From assembly GCA_937868035.1 (NCBI GenBank), contig CALMLK010000389.1, positions 1 to 11,342 on the forward strand: a stretch of 11,342 nt of DNA, in the 5' to 3' direction. Under the pieces are notes generated by a model. That model had not been told where the DNA came from and made no database searches. It saw only the letters and a list, made by a program, of their open reading frames with translations. How positions within the stretch are numbered: the stretch's first letter is position 1; each line of letters begins with the position of its first letter. Positions 1-5,768 of the stretch are shown here, one piece after another. The translations under genes and the position numbers were made by a program. This stretch comes from an uncultured Alphaproteobacteria bacterium (GTDB lineage: Bacteria; Pseudomonadota; Alphaproteobacteria; Rhizobiales; Aestuariivirgaceae).

Positions 1-571
1 CTGGATCGACGCGGGCGAAAAGCCACGCCCGGTTGCCGTCAACGTGTCACCTGCGCAGATGCTGCAATCAGGTTTCGTGCGCAAGGTCGGCCAGTGCCTG
101 GAGCGCACCGGCCTTCCGCCCAATCTGCTCTGCGTCGAACTGACTGAAAGCCTGTTCCTTGGCCGCTCGCTCAACTCCGTCCGTGCCATCCTCGACGACA
201 TGCATGCCCTCGGCGTGACCCTGGCGCTCGACGACTTCGGCACGGGCTATTCTTCGCTGGGCTACCTTTCGCAACTTCCCTTCGACAAGCTGAAGATCGA
301 CCGTTCGTTCGTGAGCGGTGCCCACACCTCTCCACGCCGCCGCGAAATCCTGCGCTCCATCATTGTCATGGCGCATTCGCTGGGCATGGAAGTGGTGGCC
401 GAAGGTGCCGAAGAAGCAGGCGAGATCGACGTGCTGCGCACGCTGAAGTCTGACCAGATCCAGGGCTTTGGCATCGCCCGGCCGGAAGGCCCCGCCACCG
501 TTCTCGCGACTGTCCGCAAGATCGAGGCAAGCGCGCATGCAAAACCTGCCGCGGTTCCGGCGCGCGCTTAG
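1..571 (+). CDS. EAL-domain cyclic-di-GMP phosphodiesterase, 3' part only
   Basis: The reading frame is open from base 2 to the TAG at 569-571, so this is the C-terminal ~190 residues of a gene that begins before the window. The visible part is the second half of an EAL domain, which hydrolyses cyclic di-GMP to pGpG. Family landmarks appear in order: VNVSPAQM, then ELTES (a metal-ligand glutamate), LALDDFGTGYSSL (the paired metal-binding aspartates), KLKIDRSFV (the catalytic lysine), VVAEGAEE and QGFGIARP. All key residues in this half are present, so an active enzyme is likely. The EAL signature itself and any sensory or GGDEF domain lie outside the window. The last ~20 residues are Ala/Pro-rich and probably disordered. 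The internal GTG at 44 sits inside the conserved domain and is not the real start. The gene ends tail-to-tail with the deaminase gene, overlapping it by four bases. Confidence 0.93.
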   Translation, partial: WIDAGEKPRPVAVNVSPAQMLQSGFVRKVGQCLERTGLPPNLLCVELTESLFLGRSLNSVRAILDDMHALGVTLALDDFGTGYSSLGYLSQLPFDKLKIDRSFVSGAHTSPRRREILRSIIVMAHSLGMEVVAEGAEEAGEIDVLRTLKSDQIQGFGIARPEGPATVLATVRKIEASAHAKPAAVPARA

Positions 572-1017
572 TCCTCCGCAATATCCTCGTTCCACAGCTG
601 CGGTTTCTCGCGAATGAAGCGCGACATCAGGTCGATGCAGTCCGCATCGTTCACCACGATCACTTCAACGCCCCGGGAGCGGAGGAATTCCTCGTTGCCG
701 CCGAAGTTCTGGTTCTCACCCACCACCACGCGAGGAATTCCGAACTGGATGATCGTGCCAGTGCACATCATGCAGGGGCTGAGCGAGGTGTAGAGCGTGG
801 TGTCCTTGTAGGTCTTCTGCCGCCCGGCCTTGCGCAGAGCATCCATTTCGCCATGGGCAATGGGGTCTCCACCCTGCACGCGTTGGTTCCGTCCCTGCGA
901 AACCAGCTTCCCCTCCCGCACCAGCACGGAACCGATGGGGCATCCGCCCTCGTCATAGCCGGCCTTCGCTTCTTCATAGGCCACGCGCAGGAATTTCTTG
1001 TCGCTTTCGGTCAGCAT
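568..1017 (-). CDS. Cytosine deaminase, yeast FCY1-like (CDA fold)
   Basis: This 149-residue enzyme should convert cytosine to uracil and ammonia in the cytoplasm. The zinc motif is complete: H55-G-E57, with E57 as proton shuttle, and P81-C82-x-x-C85. From memory of the yeast enzyme, similarity is close along the whole length: GYDEGGCPIG, a pyrimidine-binding Asn at N44, YKDTTLYTSLSPC, FGIPRVVVGENQNF, and a C-terminal W142-N-E-D145 matching the yeast Trp/Asp pair that closes the active site. This favours cytosine over the guanine or tRNA-adenosine substrates of relatives, although specificity remains an inference. The ATG at 1017 has a GGAG Shine-Dalgarno six bases upstream, embedded just after the TAA of the preceding permease, with only 11 bases between the genes. 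It is therefore the last gene of the transporter operon. Its stop overlaps the convergent EAL gene by four bases, leaving no room for a separate terminator. Confidence 0.9.
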   Translation of the reverse strand: MLTESDKKFLRVAYEEAKAGYDEGGCPIGSVLVREGKLVSQGRNQRVQGGDPIAHGEMDALRKAGRQKTYKDTTLYTSLSPCMMCTGTIIQFGIPRVVVGENQNFGGNEEFLRSRGVEVIVVNDADCIDLMSRFIREKPQLWNEDIAED

Positions 1018-1028
1018 GTTTCACTCCG

Positions 1029-1970
1029 TTACCGTTCACCCTTGCGATAGGGCACCATCAGGGCGCGAGGATATGCAACGCGCCGTGACATGACAATGAG
1101 GGCGATGATCGATAACACATAAGGCATCATCAGGAACACCTGATAGGGCACCGCCGCGCTCGCCAATTGCTGCAGGCGCAACTGATAGGCATCGAACAAT
1201 CCGAACAACAAGGCCCCCAGCAGCGCCTTGCCGGGATGCCAGGCCGAGAACACGACAAGCGCAATGCATATCCAGCCCCGGCCGTTCATCATTTCAAAGA
1301 AGAAGGAATTGAAGGCCGACAGCGTGATGAAACTGCCGCCTACTCCCATGAGCGCACTTCCCGCCATCACGGCCAGAATGCGGATGGTGGTCACGTTCAT
1401 GCCCTGCGCCTCTGCGGCGGCGGGATTTTCACCAACCGTTCGCACCGCAAGACCCGCGGGCGTGCGATAGAGAAACCACGACACGGCCACGACCATCGCA
1501 AAGGCCAGATAGGTGAGCGGCGACTGCTGGAACAACGCAGGCCCCAGCAGCGGAATGTCACTGAGCACGGGAACACTGAGTGGCTGGAACGGCTCGATTT
1601 TCGGTGGCGACGTGACCTCCGGAAACACCAGACGGTAGGCGTAGTAGCAGAGCGAGGTCGACAACAGCGTGACGCCGATGCCGGTGACGTGCTGCGACAG
1701 GCCGAGCGGCACCACCAGCGTTCCATGCAGCAAGCCGAACATGGCGCCGGCCAGGGCCGCCACGGCAACACCCATCCACAACCCGCCACCGAGATAGACC
1801 GTAAGCCAACCGGCGAAAGCGCCCGCCGTCATGATACCTTCAATGCCGAGATTGAGCACGCCCGCCCGCTCGCAGATCAATTCACCCAGCGTGCCGAAGA
1901 TGAGGGGCGAGGCGATGCGGATGACGGCGGCCCAGAGCGATGCGGTAAACAGGATGTCCAGCGCTTCCAT
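1029..1970 (-). CDS. ABC transporter permease, nucleoside type (NupQ/YufQ-like)
   Basis: This inner-membrane permease of the BPD_transp_2 family has 313 residues, the usual length for the group, and is almost entirely hydrophobic with about eight to ten membrane segments. The conserved stretch near residues 32-48 (CERAGVLNLGIEGIM) is typical of permeases that work with BMP-type binding proteins for nucleosides, such as Bacillus NupQ. The reading frame also allows a GTG at 1973. The ATG at 1970 is preferred because GGAGG lies six bases before it, whereas the GTG is only three bases from that site. The Shine-Dalgarno overlaps the last codons and stop of the upstream permease, so translation is probably coupled. 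With the other permease it should form the heteromeric transmembrane channel. The substrate cannot be fixed from sequence; a nucleoside or nucleobase is the best guess, given the deaminase directly downstream. Confidence 0.9.
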   Translation of the reverse strand: MEALDILFTASLWAAVIRIASPLIFGTLGELICERAGVLNLGIEGIMTAGAFAGWLTVYLGGGLWMGVAVAALAGAMFGLLHGTLVVPLGLSQHVTGIGVTLLSTSLCYYAYRLVFPEVTSPPKIEPFQPLSVPVLSDIPLLGPALFQQSPLTYLAFAMVVAVSWFLYRTPAGLAVRTVGENPAAAEAQGMNVTTIRILAVMAGSALMGVGGSFITLSAFNSFFFEMMNGRGWICIALVVFSAWHPGKALLGALLFGLFDAYQLRLQQLASAAVPYQVFLMMPYVLSIIALIVMSRRVAYPRALMVPYRKGER

Positions 1971-1973
1971 CAC

Positions 1974-3023
1974 TCACCTCCACCGCACGCGGTAACGCGT
2001 GAGCATGATTGCCGACACCATGGAGAGGAGTGATGTCGCTACCATCACTTGCGCGATGTAGCTGGGTACCCCCGCCGTGCGGCTCATGGCGTCGGCGCCG
2101 ACAAACACGGCGGCGACGAAGATTGCGGAAGCAATCACGCCGAGGGGATGCAGCATCGCCAGCATGGCAACAACGATGCCCGTGTAACCAAAGCCCGGCG
2201 ACAGATCGAGCGTGAGATTGCCCTTGAGGCCGGTGACTTCCGACCAGCCTGCAAGCCCCGCCAGTCCGCCCGAGAGCAGCGCCGTCTTGGCCAGAACGGT
2301 GTTCACGGGGATGCCTGCGAAATGCGCCGCCTTCGCGTTGTGGCCAACGGCGCGCATCTCGTACCCAAGTGCCGAGCGCCGGTCGATGATCCACACCACG
2401 ACAGCCGCAAGGATGGCGATCACAAAGCCGAGGTGCAGCCGCTTGCCGGAAACAAGCCGCGGCAACACTGCATCCGCCAGCACCTTCTTCGACTGCGGCC
2501 ACCCCAGGCCCATCGGATCCTTCAGCACGCCCTCCAGCAGCATGCTGACAAACAGCAGCGCCACGAAATTCAGAAGCAGCGTCGTCACCACCTCATCGAC
2601 GCCGAACCGCGTTTTCAGGAATGTCGGAACAGACAACACCAGCGCACCGCCCAGCATGGCCGAAATCATCAGCACGGGCCACAGGATCGGCCAGGGCAGA
2701 GGCAGCAGCCCCGTTCCCATCACCACCGTCATCACGGCACCGATGTAGAGTTGCGCCTCCGCGCCGATGTTCCAGAGCTTGGCACGGAAGGCCACCGCCG
2801 CAGCGAGACCCGTGAAAATGAGAGGCGTGGCGCGTGTCAATGTTTCGAGGGCCGCGAAGCGTGAACCAAGGGCGCCCTTCACCATCAGCCCGAACACCTG
2901 GAAAGGCGAGGCGCCGGACAGCATCACCAGCACGGCGCAAATCGCCATGGCGAAGATCAGAGCCAGCACCGGCAAGGCGATCATCCGGAAGGTGGAGCGC
3001 TTCTCCAGCGGTTCAAGCCGCAT
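1974..3023 (-). CDS. ABC transporter permease, nucleoside type (NupP/YufP-like)
   Basis: This is the second inner-membrane permease of the operon, BPD_transp_2 family, about 349 residues. An N-terminal cytoplasmic tail (MRLEPLEKRS) precedes the first membrane segment. FRAKLWNIGAEAQLYIGAV and FGYTGIVVAMLAMLHPLGV are conserved landmarks of the NupP group. An ATG at 3038 would add five residues. The ATG at 3023 is preferred because GGGGAG stands seven bases upstream and because, as far as I recall, related alphaproteobacterial proteins begin MR-E. With that start the gene overlaps the end of the ATPase gene by 11 bases, which suggests translational coupling. It ends with TGA immediately before the start of the next permease. 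It should pair with that permease and the double ATPase to import the ligand delivered by the binding protein. Confidence 0.9.
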   Translation of the reverse strand: MRLEPLEKRSTFRMIALPVLALIFAMAICAVLVMLSGASPFQVFGLMVKGALGSRFAALETLTRATPLIFTGLAAAVAFRAKLWNIGAEAQLYIGAVMTVVMGTGLLPLPWPILWPVLMISAMLGGALVLSVPTFLKTRFGVDEVVTTLLLNFVALLFVSMLLEGVLKDPMGLGWPQSKKVLADAVLPRLVSGKRLHLGFVIAILAAVVVWIIDRRSALGYEMRAVGHNAKAAHFAGIPVNTVLAKTALLSGGLAGLAGWSEVTGLKGNLTLDLSPGFGYTGIVVAMLAMLHPLGVIASAIFVAAVFVGADAMSRTAGVPSYIAQVMVATSLLSMVSAIMLTRYRVRWR

Positions 3024-4539
3024 GGTCTTGCTCCCCATGAATGAAACCCTGCCCCGCCATCATCAGTCCGAGCCTGCCAATGTCGACCATGGGGCGCGCC
3101 ATGAGAGGCGAAACCTGCCCCTGGTAGATGACGGCGATCTGGTCCGCCAGCGCCAGCAGTTCGTCCAGGTCCTCGGAAATCAGCAACACACCGGCGCCAT
3201 TGCTCCGCGCCTTCAACAATTGCTCATGCACATAAGCCACCGCGCCCACGTCCAATCCGCGTGTCGGCTGATTGGCCAGCACCACGCATGGATTGGCGTT
3301 CATCACCCGGCCGAGGATCAGCTTCTGCATGTTGCCCCCGGAGAGAAGCCGCACCCGCGCCTGCGGCCCCGGGCACTTGACGCCGTAGTCGTCAATGATC
3401 GTGCGCGCGAATGCCGCCGCTGCCGACCAGTCGATGAAACCATGCGAGGAGAAGCGGCTGCGATAGGCCTCCGACACCACATTCTCCGTGATGCTCATGT
3501 CACCGATGAGCCCTTCCGCGTGGCGGTCTTCGGGGATGCGCGCCACCCCGCACTCCACCATCAGGCGGGGCGAAATCGCAGACAGCGGCGCGCCGTTCAC
3601 CTGAACAGTGCCGGTCTCCGGGGGCAGCAGGCCACCAACGACATCGGCCAGCAGGCTTTGTCCATTTCCCGAAACGCCCGCGATGCCGACAATTTCACCG
3701 GCCCTCACCTGCAGCATCACATCACGCAGGGATGCCGCGCCCCGCCGCACACTCACATGGGCGAGACCGAGCAGCGGAACACCCGGCTCCTGCGCTACCG
3801 CTTTCGGCTGTGGCACAAGGCGCCCCACCATCAACTCTGCCAGCTCGGCGCGCGTCACATCCGCAATGTCCTTTTGCGCCACCAGCTTTCCGCTGCGCAG
3901 GATGGCAACGCGGTGGCAGGCATCCATGATCTCGCCCAGCTTGTGCGAAATGAAAATGATCGAGAGGCCGCGCGCCACGAAACGTTTCAGCGTGGCGAAG
4001 AGCGCCGTCGCCTCCTGCGGGGCGAGAACCGCCGTCGGTTCATCGAGAATGAGAATGCGCGCCTGCCTGTAAAGTGCCTTCAGGATCTCGACGCGCTGCC
4101 GCTCACCCACGGAGAGCGTGGACACCACGGCATCGGGATGAACCGCAAGGCCGAAGTCCTCACTGAGTTGCCTGATGCGCGCCCGCGCCTCGCCATGATC
4201 CGACCGCCAGCGCCACAGCGGCTCCGTGCCCAGAATGATGTTGTCCAGCACCGTGAGATTGTCAGCGAGCGTGAAGTGCTGGTGCACCATGCCGATGCCG
4301 GCCTCCAGTGCCGCGCGAGGCTCTCCCGGCGGCAACACCTTGCCGTTCACGCGTATCTCACCCTCGTCCGCCACGTAGTGACCGAACAGGATGTTCATGA
4401 GCGTGGTCTTTCCCGCGCCATTCTCTCCGAGAAGCCCCAGGATCTCGCCGGGGCCCACCTCAAGCGAAATCGCGTCGTTGGCGAGAAGCGGGCCAAAACG
4501 TTTGCTGACGCGGGATATGGAAAGAACGGGCGCGGACAT
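3013..4539 (-). CDS. ABC transporter ATPase with two nucleotide-binding domains (NupO/YufO-like)
   Basis: This 508-residue protein carries two ABC domains in one chain and powers the importer from the cytoplasmic face. The first domain is complete: Walker A GENGAGKT (38-45), Q-loop Q87, signature LSVGE (142-146), Walker B ILILDEP (162-168) and switch histidine H199. The second domain keeps the signature LSGGN (399-403), but its Walker A reads GVSGNGQS (Gln for the usual Lys), its Walker B ends ANQP rather than DEP, and the switch position reads SED. It is probably a non-hydrolytic or regulatory site. Such degeneration is common in the sugar/nucleoside double-ATPase family, so it is not evidence of decay. 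The ATG at 4539 has GGGGGAGG about nine bases upstream, within a hairpin (4547-4571). It lies second in the operon, 44 bases after the binding-protein gene. Confidence 0.93.
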   Translation of the reverse strand: MSAPVLSISRVSKRFGPLLANDAISLEVGPGEILGLLGENGAGKTTLMNILFGHYVADEGEIRVNGKVLPPGEPRAALEAGIGMVHQHFTLADNLTVLDNIILGTEPLWRWRSDHGEARARIRQLSEDFGLAVHPDAVVSTLSVGERQRVEILKALYRQARILILDEPTAVLAPQEATALFATLKRFVARGLSIIFISHKLGEIMDACHRVAILRSGKLVAQKDIADVTRAELAELMVGRLVPQPKAVAQEPGVPLLGLAHVSVRRGAASLRDVMLQVRAGEIVGIAGVSGNGQSLLADVVGGLLPPETGTVQVNGAPLSAISPRLMVECGVARIPEDRHAEGLIGDMSITENVVSEAYRSRFSSHGFIDWSAAAAFARTIIDDYGVKCPGPQARVRLLSGGNMQKLILGRVMNANPCVVLANQPTRGLDVGAVAYVHEQLLKARSNGAGVLLISEDLDELLALADQIAVIYQGQVSPLMARPMVDIGRLGLMMAGQGFIHGEQDHAA

Positions 4540-4546
4540 CAGGCGA

Positions 4547-4571
4547 CACCTCCCCCTTGGCGGAGGAGGTG
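4547..4571 (-). promoter_or_regulatory. Intergenic hairpin covering the ATPase ribosome binding site
   Basis: Bases 4547-4556 pair with 4562-4571 over ten positions with one mismatch (C4554/A4564) and a five-base loop. In the minus-strand RNA the 3' arm contains the GGGGGAGGTG Shine-Dalgarno of the ATPase gene and the 5' arm is CACCTCCTCC. The structure lies between the stop of the binding-protein gene (4584) and the ATPase ATG (4539). No T-run follows, so it is not a strong terminator. Hairpins at this place in binding-protein operons are known to protect the upstream message and reduce downstream expression. Hiding the Shine-Dalgarno would have the same result. The pairing is seen directly; the role is inference. 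Confidence 0.55.
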
Positions 4572-4583
4572 CCAGTGCAAGCG

Positions 4584-5600
4584 TTACGATGACTTCGGTT
4601 CGTTGTCGTTGATCGCGACAGTGAAGCTGCCGTCCTTGATGGCCGCTTCCTTCTCCGCCACCAATTTCTTCACATCGTCAGGCACCTTGGCATCGAACGT
4701 GCCGAGTGGCGCCAGCGAACAGCCGCCGGGCTTCATGAAGGAATACTGGCCATAGTCGTCAGCCTTGAAGCTGCCTCCCTTTATGGCGGCAATGGCGGCA
4801 TCAAGCGTCGGTTCGAAATGCCACAGCGCCGAAGCAACCACGGTGTCGGGATAATCGGCCTGCGTGTCGATGACGTTGCCCACCGCAAGCACGCCCTTCT
4901 CCTTCGCCGCATCGGAAACACCGAAGCGTTCGGCATAGAGCAGGTCCGCGCCCGCATCGATCTGCGCCAGCGCCGTTTCCTTGGCCTTGGGCGGATCGAA
5001 CCACGAGCCGATGAAGGCCACGAGGAATGTCGCATCCTTCCGCGTCTCCTTCACGCCCGCCATGAAGGCGTTCATCAGCCGGTTCACTTCCGGAATGGGA
5101 TAGCCGCCCACCATGCCGATCTTGCCGGACTTGGTCATGGCACCGGCGACAATGCCGGACAGATACGAAGCATCCTGGATGTAGTTGTCGAAGACCGCGA
5201 AGTTGGGATTGGCCGCAGCATCGGGCTTGAAGGATGAACCGATGAGGAAGGCGCGGTCCGGATAATCCTTCGCCACCGCGCGCGCGGCATCTTCCACTGC
5301 GAAAGCCTCGCCGACGATCAGTTGATGGCCCGCCTCGCAATACTCGCGCATGACGCGCTCGTAGTCGGTGTTCGCCACCTTCTCCGAGAACACATACTCG
5401 ATGTCGCCCCGGTCTTTGGCGGTGTTCGCGGCCTTGTGAATGCGGCTCACCCACTGCTGCTCCACAGGCACGGTGTAGACCGACGCCATCTTGATCGCTC
5501 CGTCAGCGCGTGCGGCTTGCGGCAGCAGCCCTGCCAGCGGCAAGGTTGCACCGGCCTTCAAGAGCACCCGGCGATTGAGCGTGAAGATTTGATTTGCCAT
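4584..5600 (-). CDS. BMP-family ABC transporter substrate-binding protein with Tat-like signal
   Basis: This 338-residue periplasmic binding protein belongs to the BMP/PnrA (Bmp, PF02608) family, whose characterised members bind nucleosides. The N-terminus has paired arginines (NRRVLLKAG, residues 9-17), a hydrophobic stretch and ARA before Asp33, which resembles a twin-arginine export signal with a signal peptidase I site. There is no lipobox cysteine. Mature landmarks include VYTVPVEQQW, ANTDYERVMREYC, YIQDASYLSG, KIGMVGGYPIPEVNR and ERFGVSDAAKEKG, all typical of the family. The ATG at 5600 was chosen over longer open-frame starts because it has GGGAG seven bases upstream and begins the signal peptide directly; a 40-residue upstream extension would disrupt it. 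It is the first gene of the operon and lies about 30 bases downstream of a predicted transcription start. The ligand is most likely a nucleoside or nucleobase, by family and by the linked deaminase. Confidence 0.92.
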   Translation of the reverse strand: MANQIFTLNRRVLLKAGATLPLAGLLPQAARADGAIKMASVYTVPVEQQWVSRIHKAANTAKDRGDIEYVFSEKVANTDYERVMREYCEAGHQLIVGEAFAVEDAARAVAKDYPDRAFLIGSSFKPDAAANPNFAVFDNYIQDASYLSGIVAGAMTKSGKIGMVGGYPIPEVNRLMNAFMAGVKETRKDATFLVAFIGSWFDPPKAKETALAQIDAGADLLYAERFGVSDAAKEKGVLAVGNVIDTQADYPDTVVASALWHFEPTLDAAIAAIKGGSFKADDYGQYSFMKPGGCSLAPLGTFDAKVPDDVKKLVAEKEAAIKDGSFTVAINDNEPKSS

Positions 5601-5637
5601 TGCGTTTCTCCCTGACAGGCGATGCGCCCTGCCCGGG

Positions 5638-5666
5638 ACTATTGCACTCCCCCAAAATGCTGTCCA
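5638..5666 (-). promoter_or_regulatory. Predicted sigma-70-type promoter of the transporter/deaminase operon
   Basis: Reading the minus strand, TGGACA (5666-5661) is separated by exactly 17 bases from AATAGT (5643-5638). That is five of six matches to TTGACA and four of six to TATAAT. Transcription would start near 5631, giving an untranslated leader of about 30 bases before the binding-protein ATG at 5600. No comparable promoter was noticed between the five downstream genes. The matches are seen; activity is inference. Confidence 0.5.
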
Positions 5667-5673
5667 CGCGGTC

Positions 5674-5768
5674 AAAACGGGTTTTGCGCCGCAAAATGCG
5701 ATACGCAGAAAAACGCGCAAAACGCCTGAAGGTTCACTCCGGTTCCACGGCTTTCGCGGTTTTTGCGC
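5674..5768. promoter_or_regulatory. Repeated TTTTGCG words and dyads in the divergent control region
   Basis: TTTTGCGC occurs at 5682-5689 and 5761-5768 on the plus strand and inverted at 5715-5722. A further inverted TTTTGCG lies at 5690-5696. The first pair forms a dyad, TTTTGC-GCC-GCAAAA (5682-5696), and overlaps a second dyad, AAAAC-GG-GTTTT (5674-5685). The cluster starts a few bases upstream of the -35 element of the operon promoter, a position suited to an activator or to co-operative operators. The words recall CGCAAA half-sites of LacI/PurR-type regulators, but no regulator can be named and no regulator gene is present in the window. Confidence 0.4.

Noticed and set aside
1167..2033. 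288-codon plus-strand frame under the permeases
   Set aside because: It is antisense to the conserved permease, with Gln/His/Arg-rich composition and no domain.
2767..4755. 662-codon open frame on the plus strand under the transporter genes
   Set aside because: It spans three clear minus-strand genes and their junctions and has shadow-like composition and no domain.
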